64,000 bases of DNA. Source: Shewanella sp. 10N.286.48.A6. Its GTDB lineage: Bacteria > Pseudomonadota > Gammaproteobacteria > Enterobacterales > Shewanellaceae. The position numbers and the translations under genes were made by a program. The notes beneath the pieces were generated by a model. The model saw nothing but the letters and a program-made list of their open reading frames with translations, was not told where the DNA came from and did not search any database. Positions 1 through 10,439 of the stretch are shown in pieces. The DNA lies in contig NZ_MCVI01000021.1 in NCBI RefSeq assembly GCF_002873135.1, positions 139,579 through 203,578 of the forward strand. The letters are read 5' to 3'. Every line of letters starts with the position of its first letter. Positions within the stretch are counted from its first letter, which is position 1.

Positions 1-111
1 TAATCCAGCTAATCCAGCTATTCCAGCTATTAGCATAGCCATAGCCATAGCGGATAAGTGAGCAGCGCCACATAATGCCAATGCAAGGATAACCACTATT
101 TTTAGACACAA
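1..111. other. Left-edge fragment with short tandem repeats; possible gene end or start
   Basis: The first 30 bases hold about three copies of a 9-bp unit (AATCCAGCT, AATCCAGCT, ATTCCAGCT). The minus strand is open from a GTG at 96 to the window edge and would encode a hydrophobic peptide rich in Ala, Gly, Leu and Met. The plus strand is open from base 2 to a TGA at 59-61 and would be the 3' end of an Asn-Pro-Ala/Ile-Ala-rich protein. The GTG has no clear ribosome binding site. The terminator at 111-147 would suit a plus-strand gene convergent with the nucleoside transporter. Neither reading can be settled without sequence to the left. Confidence 0.2.
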
Positions 112-147
112 AAAAGGCCGCTATTAATAAATAATAACGGCCTTTTT
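111..147. terminator. Bidirectional intrinsic terminator after the nucleoside transporter
   Basis: AAAAAGGCCG and CGGCCTTTTT arms flank an AT-rich loop of about 17 bases. On the minus strand the hairpin lies 29 bases after the transporter stop codon and is followed by a T-run. Confidence 0.85.
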
Positions 148-175
148 ATTAACTAGGTTTAAACCATAGCGAATA

Positions 176-1438
176 TTAAATCGCTAAGAATAGACCCGCT
201 AATGTTGCACTCATTAAGTTAGCTAGTGAACCAGCAATAACAGCACGGATACCAAGCTTAGCAAGGTCATGGCGACGACTAGGAGCCATTGAACCTAAAC
301 CACCTAATAGAATAGCAATAGACGATAAGTTAGCGAATCCACATAATGCGAATGAAATGATAGCTTTGGTTCTATCAGACATCATCATGCCAGTCTCAGC
401 AACTACTTTGAAACCTTCTGCAGAAGCATCAAGTAAGTAAGGAGCAAAGTTTAGGTAAGCAACAAATTCGTTTACAACAATCTTTTGGCCGATGAATGAA
501 CCCGCTACAAGCGCTTCGTTCCAAGGTACACCGATTAAGAATGCTAATGGCATGAAAATGTAACCAAGAATAAGTTCTAAAGTAATACCTTCAAGACCAA
601 ACCAACCAGTTACACCACCGATGATACCGTTGACCATTGCAATTAAACCAACGAAGGCAATTAACATTGCACCCACGTTTAGTGCTAAATGCATACCAGA
701 TGAAGCACCGCCAGCAGCAGCGTCTAATACGTTAGCTGGTTTATCAGGATCTTCAGGAAGATCTGACATGTCATTTTTAGCTTCTTCAGTTTCAGGATGC
801 ATTAGTTTAGCCATCATCAAACCACCAGGAGCCGCCATGAATGATGCAGCAACCAAGTATTCAATTGGTACACCCATTTGCGCGTAACCGGCTAATACTG
901 AACCCGCGATTGATGCTAAACCACCAACCATGATTGCGAATAATTCAGAGTTAGTCATAGTCGCAATAAATGGACGAACAACTAGTGGCGCTTCAGTTTG
1001 ACCAACGAAAATATTCGCTGTCGCTGACATAGACTCAGTACGGCTAGTACCTAATGCTTTTTGCAAGCCACCACCGATGAGACGGATGATCCACTGCATA
1101 ATGCCTAAGTAGTAAAGCACTGCGATTAATGAAGAGAAGAACACGATAACGGGTAAAACATTTACCGCGAAAATAAAGCCAACTTTGAATTGAGCTAAAT
1201 CGCCAAATACGAAGTTAATGCCCGATTGTGCATAACTAATTACACTAGATACGGCATCTGACATACCTTGTAAGATATCTTTCCCCACTGGTACGTATAA
1301 AACGAAACCTGCAAAGAATGCTTGAATAGCTAAAGCACCACCAACAGTACGCACATTAATTGCTTTTCTGTTATTTGATAGTGCATAACCGATTGCTAGT
1401 ATGGTAACCACACCTACTAGACTCATTAGTATATCCAT
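176..1438 (-). CDS. NupC-family concentrative nucleoside transporter
   Basis: This 420-residue polytopic inner-membrane protein belongs to the CNT family, which imports nucleosides with H+ or Na+. The family signature GQTEAPLVV is at about residues 146-154, and the second half carries [11 protein letters not shown] near 366-376; both regions form the nucleoside and cation site in characterised CNTs. The length matches bacterial CNTs of about 400 residues. It is a single-gene unit with a hairpin terminator at 111-147, and the preceding gene (tatD) starts 180 bases upstream on the same strand. The family is certain; which nucleosides it carries, and whether it is Na+ coupled as in Vibrio, cannot be read from the sequence. 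Confidence 0.93.
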   Translation of the reverse strand: MDILMSLVGVVTILAIGYALSNNRKAINVRTVGGALAIQAFFAGFVLYVPVGKDILQGMSDAVSSVISYAQSGINFVFGDLAQFKVGFIFAVNVLPVIVFFSSLIAVLYYLGIMQWIIRLIGGGLQKALGTSRTESMSATANIFVGQTEAPLVVRPFIATMTNSELFAIMVGGLASIAGSVLAGYAQMGVPIEYLVAASFMAAPGGLMMAKLMHPETEEAKNDMSDLPEDPDKPANVLDAAAGGASSGMHLALNVGAMLIAFVGLIAMVNGIIGGVTGWFGLEGITLELILGYIFMPLAFLIGVPWNEALVAGSFIGQKIVVNEFVAYLNFAPYLLDASAEGFKVVAETGMMMSDRTKAIISFALCGFANLSSIAILLGGLGSMAPSRRHDLAKLGIRAVIAGSLANLMSATLAGLFLAI

Positions 1439-1622
1439 TAATCACGACCCTTTTTTAATTTGTTAACGATATGTATAATTGTTGTTAACTCACCTATTTT
1501 CAGTTAGTGATTATAACTGACGAGCAGATGAAAATCGTGGATTAGTTCATAGTTTTAGAGTTTAATTTCAGGATCTTATCCCACAGCAACGCCCATCAAC
1601 CACGGTGTTTAAAAAAAAAGAA

Positions 1623-2384
1623 TTACAGCTCAAACAGTTGTCGAGCATTTAACCCCAACTGTTCCATAATTAAAACAGTGGTTTTTTTTTGTAATTTTGC
1701 TATCTGTTCAACAAAACTTATTATCTGAAGCGGAGTATTTCGTTTATCTGGTGAATTATAGGGCGCCATGCTGGGAGAGTCGGTTTCTATTAGGAAGTGT
1801 TTAATATCAACTTCTGTAACCGTTTTTTGTAACTTTTTGGCGCTAGGGTTCATGATTAACCCACCTATTCCCAGTTTATAGCCCAGTTCAATATAAGATT
1901 TTGCCAACTCTGGGGCGCCATAAAAGCCATGAATAACCCCACCTTTAGGGTTAGGGTATTTTTTCAACATGGCTAATAGCTGTGGATGAGCTTTTACGGC
2001 ATGTAAAATCACCGGTAATTGCCAATCAATTGCTGATGCTAATTGAGCCTCGAGTAAATCCAACTGTGATTGAGACCAATGTCGAAGCTTATCTAAACCA
2101 CATTCCCCCAGGGCAACAAACCTTGGATTAGGCCTATGTTTAGCGATGAGATTATTTAACGCCGCCACTGCTTGAGAAATGTCAGCAGGTACATACCAAG
2201 GGTGGATACCTAAGGCAAAATAGCAGTCAAACTCGCTGGTAACCTCTAGCTGTTTAGCCCAAGATGACTCACTCACCCCTGGAATAATGACGTTGTCGAT
2301 CCCGTTTGCGCGCATCTTTGCAAACAAAGCAGCTCTATCGTGGTCAAAATCCACAAGATCAAGGTGGGCATGGGTATCTATCAT
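1623..2384 (-). CDS. TatD-family metal-dependent hydrolase
   Basis: TatD-family enzymes are TIM-barrel metallohydrolases, typically 3'-5' DNA/RNA exonucleases or phosphodiesterases. The N-terminal metal motif DTHAHLD is directly after the start. Other family blocks are GIHPWYV (the usual GxHP), LGECGLD around residue 98 and the C-terminal LIETDSPSMAP. I chose the ATG at 2384 over an adjacent GTG at 2387 because GAGG lies seven bases before the ATG; the protein is 253 residues. E. coli has three paralogues (TatD, YcfH, YjjV); the short form and the sequence around LIETDSP look most YjjV-like, which is an inference. Confidence 0.88.
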   Translation of the reverse strand: MIDTHAHLDLVDFDHDRAALFAKMRANGIDNVIIPGVSESSWAKQLEVTSEFDCYFALGIHPWYVPADISQAVAALNNLIAKHRPNPRFVALGECGLDKLRHWSQSQLDLLEAQLASAIDWQLPVILHAVKAHPQLLAMLKKYPNPKGGVIHGFYGAPELAKSYIELGYKLGIGGLIMNPSAKKLQKTVTEVDIKHFLIETDSPSMAPYNSPDKRNTPLQIISFVEQIAKLQKKTTVLIMEQLGLNARQLFEL

Positions 2385-2512
2385 CACTTTCCCTCAAACA
2401 AATAACTTTACTGCAAATCACAGCTAATGCAGCAAACCTGCTTAGCACTTTTTACGTTACTCATCTTGCCACTATAGAATAAAATTAGCCTCAAGCTTAA
2501 ATCACAGCCAAT

Positions 2513-2537
2513 AAAAAAGGCGGTTAGACCGCCTTTT
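2513..2537 (-). terminator. Intrinsic terminator of prfC
   Basis: GGCGGT and ACCGCC arms around TAG, followed on the minus strand by a T-run, about 20 bases after the prfC stop codon. Confidence 0.9.
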
Positions 2538-2557
2538 AACATCAAACACCCCAGTGA

Positions 2558-4141
2558 TTAGTTTTCGCGAGTTTTAGCGAACTCTACATCAGGGTAACGT
2601 TCCATGGATAAATTCAGATTTACCATAGTCGGTGCAATATAAGTTAGGTTATTACCACCATCTAAGGCTAAATTGCTGCTGCACTTACGACGGAACTCTT
2701 CGAGTTTACGCTCATCTTTACAGTAAACCCAGCGGGCGGTTGAAACACTAATGCCTTCATAAATCGCTTCGACGTTATATTCACTCTTAAGGCGTCCAAC
2801 AACCACTTCAAACTGCAGTACGCCAACTGCGCCCACAATTAAGTCGTTGGTATCTAGCGGTCTAAAGACTTGAACAGCGCCTTCTTCGGCAAGCTGTACG
2901 AGACCTTTAAGCAATTGCTTTTGCTTTAACGGATCTTTTAAGCGAATACGGCGGAACATTTCAGGGGCAAAGTTAGGAATACCAGTAAACTTAACTTTTT
3001 CACCTTGGCTGAAAGTATCACCAATTTGAATGGTGCCATGGTTATGTAAACCGATAATATCACCTGGGTAGGCTTCTTCAACTTGCTCACGATCACCAGC
3101 AACGAAGGTTAACGCATCAGAAATACGCACATCTTTACCGACACGTACATGATGCATTTTCATGCCTTTCTCGTACTTACCAGACACAATACGCATAAAT
3201 GCGACGCGGTCACGATGCTTAGGATCCATGTTCGCTTGGATTTTGAAGATAAAGCCAGAGAACTTTTCTTCTTCAGCATGAATATCACGTACTTCAGTGG
3301 CGCGAGGTTGAGGCTTAGGTGCCCACTCAGTTAAACCGTCAAGTATATGATCAACACCAAAGTTACCTAATGCGGTACCAAAATAGACAGGTGAAAGTTT
3401 ACCGGCTAGAAACGCCTCTAAATCGAACTCATGTGATGCACCGATCACAAGTTCTAATTCTTCACGTAATAACTCAGCAAGTTCAGCACCAATTGCTACA
3501 TCAAGTTCAGGATTATCAAGGCCTTTCACTGTACGCACTTCTTGAATTTTATGCCCTAAACCTGACTGGTATAAAATTGCTTCGTCGCGATGGATATGAT
3601 AAACACCTTTAAACGACTTACCACAGCCAATCGGCCAAGTGATTGGCGCACATGCGATTTTTAGCTCAGTTTCAACTTCGTCCATCACTTCCATAGGATC
3701 GCGAATATCACGGTCACATTTATTCATGAATGTCACGATTGGTGTGTCACGTAAACGGGTAACTTCCATTAGTTTACGGGTTCGGTCTTCGACACCTTTG
3801 GCCGCGTCGATCACCATAAGACATGAGTCAACAGCGGTTAAGGTACGGTAAGTATCTTCAGAGAAGTCTTCGTGACCTGGAGTATCAAGTAGGTTTACTA
3901 GGCAATCACTGTAAGGAAATTGCATTACCGAAGTAGTAATAGAAATACCACGGTCTTTTTCCATTTCCATCCAGTCAGATTTTGCATGCTGTTTAGAGCC
4001 ACGACCTTTAACGGTACCTGCAGTTTGAATTGCTTGTCCGAATAAAAGTACTTTCTCAGTAATAGTGGTCTTACCGGCATCAGGATGCGAAATAATCGCG
4101 AAGGTACGACGTTTATCGACCTCTACTGTTTGAACTGACAT
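2558..4141 (-). CDS. prfC: Peptide chain release factor 3 (RF3)
   Basis: RF3 is a translational GTPase that removes RF1/RF2 from the ribosome after peptide release. The 527-residue protein has the G1 P-loop SHPDAGKT at about residues 18-25, a switch-I Thr in the GISITTSVM block, DTPGHEDF (G3), NKCDRD (G4) and the RF3-specific C-terminal domains. The length matches E. coli RF3 (529). It is a single gene with its own terminator; nlpI lies upstream on the same strand with a terminator between them. No oddities are visible. Confidence 0.97.
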   Translation of the reverse strand: MSVQTVEVDKRRTFAIISHPDAGKTTITEKVLLFGQAIQTAGTVKGRGSKQHAKSDWMEMEKDRGISITTSVMQFPYSDCLVNLLDTPGHEDFSEDTYRTLTAVDSCLMVIDAAKGVEDRTRKLMEVTRLRDTPIVTFMNKCDRDIRDPMEVMDEVETELKIACAPITWPIGCGKSFKGVYHIHRDEAILYQSGLGHKIQEVRTVKGLDNPELDVAIGAELAELLREELELVIGASHEFDLEAFLAGKLSPVYFGTALGNFGVDHILDGLTEWAPKPQPRATEVRDIHAEEEKFSGFIFKIQANMDPKHRDRVAFMRIVSGKYEKGMKMHHVRVGKDVRISDALTFVAGDREQVEEAYPGDIIGLHNHGTIQIGDTFSQGEKVKFTGIPNFAPEMFRRIRLKDPLKQKQLLKGLVQLAEEGAVQVFRPLDTNDLIVGAVGVLQFEVVVGRLKSEYNVEAIYEGISVSTARWVYCKDERKLEEFRRKCSSNLALDGGNNLTYIAPTMVNLNLSMERYPDVEFAKTREN

Positions 4142-4255
4142 GGTTTACTTGCCCTAGCATAATAAAAAGGCGCAAATTATAGCGTTTCCCATCTAGGTTG
4201 GCTAGGTAAACTCACTTAAACCCAAATGGTGATGGTTTAAAAAACTCAAAAACCC

Positions 4256-4284
4256 AAAAGGCTAATGCCGATGCATTAGCCTTT
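4256..4284 (-). terminator. Intrinsic terminator of nlpI
   Basis: GGCTAATGC and GCATTAGCC arms around a four-base loop, followed on the minus strand by TTTT, 22 bases after the nlpI stop. Confidence 0.85.
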
Positions 4285-4305
4285 GTGCTGAGCTAACAAT
4301 TATTA

Positions 4306-5211
4306 TTAATTAGCGACTGTAGATTGTTCAAGTATTTGCAGCGCTTGGGCTAGCTCTATTCTGGCATAACGATGTTCAACAAAATCATAAATATTTGTTG
4401 CCAAGCTTAAGCGATAATAATCCGCTGCCAGTTGATAATCTTTTTGCTCCACCGCTTTTTTAGCTAGGTAGAAATAGGCTTCACACAGACGCTCAGCATA
4501 CTCCTGAGGTTGAGTCAGGTTGACTTTAGCTGCATCAAAAACTTGCTCTTTAGTCAGCTTACCAAGGTAATAATCAATGATGACTGAAGACCACGCCTGA
4601 TCGTTAAGCGATTGGCGGTTAGTTAATAGCTCGGCTTGCGCTGCTTGCTGATCTGTCGGCACTTGCACTAGGTATAACCACAAAGCACGATAACCATCAG
4701 CAGGTGCTTGGGCCAAAAATGTGCGCATATCTTCAGTGGCTAACTCATAGCGTTCACCGTAATACAAAGCAATACCACGGTTGAGATAAGCATAATCGTA
4801 TTGGGGGGATAACTCTAAGACCCCATCAAAAGACTCATAAGCAGGTTCAAACTCGCCTTCTTGGGTGTAATAAATCCCTAAGAAATTATATGCATCAGCA
4901 AGATTAGGTTGTAATTTTATCGCTTGGTGAAAATCAATTTTAGCTAGTAGTCGTAGGCCAACACTATCGTAGATAACACCACGGTCATAATGAAAGCGTG
5001 CTCGTTGCTCAGTGGTTAATTCCATAGAGGCTAAAATGTCATTGAGCTTAGCTAAAGTGACTTCTAACTTGTAATCAGGCACTTTGGGAGAAACCATCAC
5101 TTTGCCTGACGCTGCGCTATTATCATTGCCTGAAAGTGAAGCACAACCTGACAATAACATACTGGCACCGACACATAATGCTACCACAGTGGTCCGTAAT
5201 TTATGTTCCAT
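4306..5211 (-). CDS. nlpI: Lipoprotein NlpI, TPR adaptor of peptidoglycan hydrolases
   Basis: NlpI is an outer-membrane lipoprotein with TPR repeats that in E. coli brings the protease Prc to the endopeptidase MepS and scaffolds other murein hydrolases. The 301-residue product has a signal peptide ending in the lipobox LLSGC (Cys23). TPR-like helices follow at about residues 70-170, including repeats around DAYNFLGIYY and YAYLNRGIAL, and there are more helices near the C-terminus. Its place directly downstream of pnp is the conserved gammaproteobacterial order. A terminator separates it from pnp, so it probably has its own promoter. Confidence 0.95.
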   Translation of the reverse strand: MEHKLRTTVVALCVGASMLLSGCASLSGNDNSAASGKVMVSPKVPDYKLEVTLAKLNDILASMELTTEQRARFHYDRGVIYDSVGLRLLAKIDFHQAIKLQPNLADAYNFLGIYYTQEGEFEPAYESFDGVLELSPQYDYAYLNRGIALYYGERYELATEDMRTFLAQAPADGYRALWLYLVQVPTDQQAAQAELLTNRQSLNDQAWSSVIIDYYLGKLTKEQVFDAAKVNLTQPQEYAERLCEAYFYLAKKAVEQKDYQLAADYYRLSLATNIYDFVEHRYARIELAQALQILEQSTVAN

Positions 5212-5314
5212 TTAAATACCTTATCAGGTTCTATAGTTAGTTTGCATCATATCAACCAATAGCGCCAAGGGCTACGCAGTTAAAGATAAATTTATCATTG
5301 GCTAAATTTTGCCA

Positions 5315-5343
5315 ATAAAAAAGGAGAGCCTTAGCTCTCCTTT
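5315..5343 (-). terminator. Intrinsic terminator of pnp
   Basis: GGAGAGC and GCTCTCC arms around CTTA, with an A-run on the plus strand (T-run on the transcript), about 30 bases after the pnp stop. Confidence 0.9.
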
Positions 5344-5374
5344 ATCGATTAGATTAACTGAGTTAATCTAACAA

Positions 5375-7486
5375 CTATTCTGCAGCAGGTTCTGCTTTAG
5401 TAACAGCTTCTTTGATAGAAAGTCTTACACGACCTTGACGGTCAACTTCCATCACTTTAACGTCAACTTCTTGGTTCATCTCAAGGTGGTCAGAAACGTT
5501 AGCAACACGCTCTTCACTGATTTGAGAAATATGAACTAAGCCATCTTTACCAGGTAAGATGTTAACGAATGCGCCAAAATCAACGATACGGATAACTTTA
5601 CCTTTGTAGATACGGCCGACTTCAACTTCAGCAGTAATCTCTTCGATGCGACGGATAGCTTCTTTAGTTGCTTCACCATTTGAAGAAGCAATTTTAACAG
5701 TACCGTTGTCATCTAATTCAATTGTTGTACCGGTTTCTTCAGTAAGTGCACGAATAGTTGCACCACCTTTACCGATAACGTCACGAATTTTTTCAGGATT
5801 AATCTTGATAGTCGTAATACGTGGAGCGTGATCAGAGATATCTTCACGTGCGCCACCAATTGCTTGGTCCATCACGTTAAGAATATGAACACGAGCGCCG
5901 TATGCTTGTTGCAGAGCGATATCCATGATCTCTTGAGTAATACCTTCAATCTTGATATCCATCTGCAGAGCAGTAATACCATCACGGGTACCAGCTACTT
6001 TAAAGTCCATGTCACCTAAGTGATCTTCATCACCTAAAATGTCAGAAAGAACAACAAAGTCGTCGCCTTCTTTAACTAGACCCATTGCGATACCAGCAAC
6101 TGAACTCTTGATTGGTACACCCGCATCCATTAATGCTAATGAAGTACCGCAAACAGAAGCCATAGAGCTTGAGCCGTTTGATTCAGTAATTTCTGAAACA
6201 ACGCGGATGCTGTATGGGAATTCTTCAGCTGAAGGCATAACGGCATTCATACCACGCCAAGCTAGCTTACCGTGACCGATTTCGCGACGCTTAGGTGAAC
6301 CTACCATGCCAGTTTCACCAACTGAGTATGGAGGGAAGTTGTAATGAAGCATGAAGCGGTTAGTACGCTCGCCCATGATGCTATCAATTTTCTGTGCATC
6401 ACGTTCTGTACCTAAAGTACAAGTAACTAACGCTTGAGTTTCACCACGAGTGAATAATGAGCTACCGTGAGTACGTGGAAGTACACCAGCAAGTACATTC
6501 AATGCGCGGATCATATCTGGTTCACGACCGTCGATACGTGGCTTGCCACTGATAATACGACCACGAACAATGTTCTTCTCTAAGCTACCAAGTAAGTTAT
6601 CAACTTCACGTTGATCAACATCTGCGTTTTCAGCAACTAATGCCGCTTTTGCTGCTGCTTTAACAACACCAACTTGCGCATAACGATCTTGCTTGACTTC
6701 AATTTGGTAAGCTTCAGTCATGCCAACTTCAGCTAAATCTTTAATTTTAGCAACTAAGTCTTGATCTTGAACAGGAGCAGTCCAATCCCAAGTAGGCTTG
6801 CCCGCTTCAGCTTTAAACTCAGCAATCGCATCAACCACAACTTGTTGTTGATCGTGACCGTAAGTTACCGCGCCTAGCATGATTTCTTCAGCAAGTGACT
6901 TAGCTTCAGATTCAACCATCAATACAGCGCTTTTAGTACCTGCAACAACAAGATTTAAGTCGCTTTCAGCAACTTGATCTACTGATGGGTTAAGTAAGTA
7001 TTCACCGTTGATATAACCAACACGTGCAGCACCTAATGGTCCATTGAATGGAATACCAGAAATAGCCAGCGCTGCTGAAGTACCAATCATAGCCACAATG
7101 TCTGGCTCAATTTGTTGGTCTACAGAAACAACAGTAATAATGACTTGGACTTCGTTTTTAAAACCGTTAGGAAATAAAGGACGAATTGGACGGTCGATTA
7201 AACGAGCAATAAGCGTTTCGTCTTCATTTGGACGACCTTCACGCTTAAAGAAACCACCAGGGATCTTACCAGCAGCGTAAGTCTTCTCTTGGTAGTTAAC
7301 TGTTAGTGGGAAGAAATCACGGCTTAAATCCGCAACTTTTTTACCAACTACAGTAACAAGGACAGTTGTATCGCCCATGCTCGCTAGTACTGCAGCATCA
7401 GCTTGACGTGCAATAACACCTGTTTCTAAGGTGACAGTATGTTGACCATACTCAAAACTCTTTACAATTGGATTCACGTGACCCAT
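5375..7486 (-). CDS. pnp: Polynucleotide phosphorylase
   Basis: PNPase degrades RNA 3'-5' by phosphorolysis and is a core part of the RNA degradosome. The 703-residue protein shows two RNase PH domains (about 1-230 and 310-540) joined by a helical linker, then a KH domain (about 555-615, containing [16 protein letters not shown]) and an S1 domain (about 625-690, [18 protein letters not shown]). The length is close to E. coli PNPase (711). The usual direct rpsO-pnp linkage is broken here by an opposite-strand GGDEF-EAL gene. The inverted repeat at 7498-7554 just upstream may mark the autoregulated leader or an operator. Confidence 0.98.
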   Translation of the reverse strand: MGHVNPIVKSFEYGQHTVTLETGVIARQADAAVLASMGDTTVLVTVVGKKVADLSRDFFPLTVNYQEKTYAAGKIPGGFFKREGRPNEDETLIARLIDRPIRPLFPNGFKNEVQVIITVVSVDQQIEPDIVAMIGTSAALAISGIPFNGPLGAARVGYINGEYLLNPSVDQVAESDLNLVVAGTKSAVLMVESEAKSLAEEIMLGAVTYGHDQQQVVVDAIAEFKAEAGKPTWDWTAPVQDQDLVAKIKDLAEVGMTEAYQIEVKQDRYAQVGVVKAAAKAALVAENADVDQREVDNLLGSLEKNIVRGRIISGKPRIDGREPDMIRALNVLAGVLPRTHGSSLFTRGETQALVTCTLGTERDAQKIDSIMGERTNRFMLHYNFPPYSVGETGMVGSPKRREIGHGKLAWRGMNAVMPSAEEFPYSIRVVSEITESNGSSSMASVCGTSLALMDAGVPIKSSVAGIAMGLVKEGDDFVVLSDILGDEDHLGDMDFKVAGTRDGITALQMDIKIEGITQEIMDIALQQAYGARVHILNVMDQAIGGAREDISDHAPRITTIKINPEKIRDVIGKGGATIRALTEETGTTIELDDNGTVKIASSNGEATKEAIRRIEEITAEVEVGRIYKGKVIRIVDFGAFVNILPGKDGLVHISQISEERVANVSDHLEMNQEVDVKVMEVDRQGRVRLSIKEAVTKAEPAAE

Positions 7487-7842
7487 TCCTTAATTATTGA
7501 CCTTTAAATTACGCGCACAAGTATACTTCAATTTTTTATAATAGTTAAAGGTCATCGCCATATCAGTCTAAAAAATAATTTATATTTTGCCTTTTAAGGT
7601 CGATATGGTTATATGAATTCATATCTCATGGCAATATAAAATGATAATAACAATGCCCTGGCCGAAAAATAGGCTTTAATCCTTGGGCTAAACGCTATAC
7701 TTAATGACTTTTTGAACAAATTTATCTACAGTGAAAGGTAGAAAATACCTAACAATAACAAGCAGGTTTTTTAGGTAATTTAAGATTTTGTTAGCCCGCC
7801 AACAAAAGTAAGCTCAACGTTATTGCAAATGGAAATAAAATA
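7487..7842. other. Intergenic region between pnp and the GGDEF-EAL gene
   Basis: This 356-base divergent intergenic region is AT-rich. It holds the pnp leader repeat at 7498-7554 and, presumably, the promoter of the plus-strand GGDEF-EAL gene. I see no credible extra ORF, tRNA or terminator in it. Confidence 0.5.
7498..7554 (-). promoter_or_regulatory. pnp upstream region with 10-bp inverted repeat and -10-like TATACT
   Basis: TGACCTTTAA (7498-7507) and TTAAAGGTCA (7545-7554) are perfect inverted copies 37 bases apart, ending 12 bases before the pnp start. On the minus strand a TATACT box lies between the arms, with TTTAAC 18 bases upstream inside the distal arm. The repeat could therefore be a DNA operator over the promoter, or an RNA stem if transcription starts further upstream. 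E. coli pnp is autoregulated through an RNase III-cleaved leader stem; whether this is the equivalent is inference. Confidence 0.45.
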
Positions 7843-7887
7843 ATGCCGCCACAGTTTAAGTCTTTGACATGGAAGTAAACAAATTTA

Positions 7888-9879
7888 GTGGTGTTCACAG
7901 CATTATTTTTTGCTATTGCTATTTTTATTGTCGAGCTTGCACTGGTTGTTATTACCACCAAACAGCAAATCCAGGCCTCCCAGCAAGAACTCGTCAATTC
8001 TGTTGAACAAACCATATCTAATGTGGTGTGGGCTTTAGATGACAAACAGACCCAGCAAAACTTAGAAGGTATTGTAAAAATTGATGATATTCGTTCTGCT
8101 ATCATCACCTTAGATGACAATTCCTTGTATGTTGAAGCAAGTCATCAGGCCAAACGATATCCAACTTACTATGACAATTTGAGTTACTTGCTCTTTGATG
8201 AATTAAAGGAAATCTCACGACCTTTGTATAGACCGCACTATTTTGAGGGCGATAAAAAACAGCAACAAATTGGCACCTTATCTATCCATTACGATATTCA
8301 AGCAATGACCAATAATTTGTTTAACCGACTTCAGTTAAGTTTTATCGCCACCTTAGCCAGAGCCTTATTGCTCACTTTAGTGCTCACGATTGTGTTTCAC
8401 CGATTCCTCACTCAGCCAATCGCGCAGATCAGCGAAGCCATTGATAACATTGATCCTGAATTACCGGATGAAAACCTCATTCCCATAACCTGTGCTCATA
8501 AAGATGACGAGCTTGGACTTGTCTCCACAAAATTAAATCAAATCTTATTGCAGTTCAGTCAGGCTCAAAACAAATTACGAAAAATGGCCACCCGAGATCC
8601 TCTCACTAATTTGCCCAATAGAACCCTATTACTTGAAACATTAAGTATCACCATACAACGTGCGCGCGTTCACAAACGCCAATTCGCACTATTATTTATT
8701 GACCTCGATAGATTTAAAAATGTAAATGACTCTTTAGGGCATACTATCGGTGATCAATTCCTTGTAAGAATAGCCCGAATTTTAGAATCGGGCATCGCTG
8801 ATAAAGGCAGCGTGGCCCGCCTAGGAGGTGATGAGTTTGTTATCGTTGCAGATGATATAAAAACCCCGCAACACGCCGCTGATTTCGTTGAACAGCTGTT
8901 AAAGCAACTCAATATGCCAATACAGCTGAATGAGCATACGATTCACCCTGCGGCCTCGATTGGTATTGCGATATACCCTGAAGATGGCCAAGGCGCTGAG
9001 GATCTTATCCGGCACGCCGATATTGCCATGTATAGCGCTAAAGCTGCGGGTTCAAACCAGTGGGCCTTTTTCAAGCAGCAAATGACCGAACATGCCGCTC
9101 TTAGATTAAAAACCGAGGCCTCTTTACACAATGCGCTTAAGCGAAATGAATTTAGGGTTTATTTTCAGCCCAAATTAGATCTTAAAACTAATGAAATTGT
9201 CGGCTGTGAAGCCTTAATCCGCTGGCAAAAGGACGGCAAACTTGTGCCACCCATGGCGTTTATTCCTATCGCTGAAGAAACTGGCATTATCATTCCCATC
9301 GGCAGATGGGTTATTGAACAAAGTTGTAAGCTGCTCCGTGAGTGGGAGAAAAAATACAATCGCGTCATTCCCATTGCGGTAAATGTCGCTTCACAGCAGT
9401 TTGCTGATGCAAGCTTGGTATCCGATATCAAACAATTGGCGCTACGTTATCAAATTCGCCCCGAGTTATTGGAAATCGAAATAACCGAAACATCACTGAT
9501 GAATGATATCACTCAAGCCATCGCTAAACTCGAACAACTTAAAAGTGCCGGTTTTGGTATTGCCGTGGATGATTTTGGTACCGGCTATTCATCTTTGTCT
9601 TATTTACGCCGTTTGCCTATTACCACAATGAAAATCGACCGCTGCTTTGTCTCTGACTTACCCCATGATGGCGCCATCGCCTCCACTATTCTAATGCTAG
9701 GGCAACAGCTAAATCTGGATATTGTTGCAGAAGGGATTGAAAACCAAGCGCAGCTGGCATGGCTACAACAACATCATTGCCAAGTTGGTCAGGGGTTTCT
9801 ATTTAGTAAACCTTTACCACAAGACGAGTTTGAAGCGCGCTATTTTGGTGAGCAGCAGGTAAAGGTAGAGCAGGCGTAA
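7888..9879 (+). CDS. Membrane GGDEF-EAL protein with a stop codon near its natural N-terminus
   Basis: The protein has a membrane segment right at this start, a periplasmic loop, a second membrane segment near residues 148-170, a HAMP-like linker, then GGDEF and EAL domains. The GGDEF motif is intact (RLGGDEF, about residue 310), but no RxxD inhibitory site precedes it. The EAL domain keeps GCEALIRW (about 439), EIEITE, DDFGTGYSS, KIDR and AEGIE, so c-di-GMP phosphodiesterase activity is plausible; cyclase activity is possible. The better start, ATG 7843 with GGAA eight bases ahead, is in the same frame but meets TAA at 7876-7878. Translation may instead begin at GTG 7888 (GGAAG 12 bases upstream), or the gene may be a recent pseudogene. 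It interrupts the rpsO-pnp pair on the opposite strand. Confidence 0.85.
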   Translation: MVFTALFFAIAIFIVELALVVITTKQQIQASQQELVNSVEQTISNVVWALDDKQTQQNLEGIVKIDDIRSAIITLDDNSLYVEASHQAKRYPTYYDNLSYLLFDELKEISRPLYRPHYFEGDKKQQQIGTLSIHYDIQAMTNNLFNRLQLSFIATLARALLLTLVLTIVFHRFLTQPIAQISEAIDNIDPELPDENLIPITCAHKDDELGLVSTKLNQILLQFSQAQNKLRKMATRDPLTNLPNRTLLLETLSITIQRARVHKRQFALLFIDLDRFKNVNDSLGHTIGDQFLVRIARILESGIADKGSVARLGGDEFVIVADDIKTPQHAADFVEQLLKQLNMPIQLNEHTIHPAASIGIAIYPEDGQGAEDLIRHADIAMYSAKAAGSNQWAFFKQQMTEHAALRLKTEASLHNALKRNEFRVYFQPKLDLKTNEIVGCEALIRWQKDGKLVPPMAFIPIAEETGIIIPIGRWVIEQSCKLLREWEKKYNRVIPIAVNVASQQFADASLVSDIKQLALRYQIRPELLEIEITETSLMNDITQAIAKLEQLKSAGFGIAVDDFGTGYSSLSYLRRLPITTMKIDRCFVSDLPHDGAIASTILMLGQQLNLDIVAEGIENQAQLAWLQQHHCQVGQGFLFSKPLPQDEFEARYFGEQQVKVEQA

Positions 9880-9916
9880 ACAAGAATGCTAGTTAAACTA
9901 CATTTATTTTAGCCAA

Positions 9917-9944
9917 TAAAAAAGGAGGCATAGCCTCCTTTTTT
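9917..9944. terminator. Bidirectional terminator between the GGDEF-EAL gene and rpsO
   Basis: GGAGGC and GCCTCC arms around ATA with A-runs on the left and T-runs on the right. It serves the convergent plus-strand GGDEF-EAL gene and minus-strand rpsO. Confidence 0.9.
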
Positions 9945-9992
9945 ACGGTTTGATCTACTTACCGCAAGCAATAAGCAAATTAAACGTCGTTA

Positions 9993-10262
9993 TTAACGAC
10001 GTAAACCTAACTTCTGGATTAGAGCAGTATAACGAGCTACGTCAGTACGCTTAAGGTAAGCAGTAAGCTTACGACGTGCGCTAACCATACGTAGTAGACC
10101 ACGACGTGAATGGTGATCATGGATGTGCTCTTTGAAATGACCTTGTAGATGGTTAATCTGTGCAGTCAATAAAGCTACTTGTACTTCAGTTGAACCAGTG
10201 TCGTTTTCACAACGTGCGAATTCAGCTACGATTTTAGCTTTTTGTTCATTACTTAGTGACAT
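9993..10262 (-). CDS. rpsO: 30S ribosomal protein S15
   Basis: S15 binds the central domain of 16S rRNA early in 30S assembly and bridges to the 50S subunit. The 89-residue length is exactly that of the family, and the [10 protein letters not shown] block and [10 protein letters not shown] helix are diagnostic. The start follows a GGAGA ribosome binding site. It lies downstream of truB on the same strand, with a 177-base gap that probably carries the rpsO promoter and the translationally regulated leader known in E. coli. It has its own terminator at 9917-9944. Confidence 0.98.
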   Translation of the reverse strand: MSLSNEQKAKIVAEFARCENDTGSTEVQVALLTAQINHLQGHFKEHIHDHHSRRGLLRMVSARRKLTAYLKRTDVARYTALIQKLGLRR

Positions 10263-10439
10263 AAATATCTCCAGAAAAAATTAAATTATCTCAAGCCGAT
10301 CACTAACTCAGCCTGAGGGCGCGATATATTAACCGAAAGCGCAGCTTACCGCAATAAAAAATCTGCATATCCGACAGCGGCAATCTTGCCACAGTAAAAT
10401 ATACAGATTGATATAGATTAAACTAACAAGTTAGAACCA

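Noticed and set aside
7791..8120. Minus-strand 109-codon frame overlapping the start of the GGDEF-EAL gene
   Set aside because: It is a shadow of the transmembrane-encoding plus strand with no ribosome binding site and an atypical composition.
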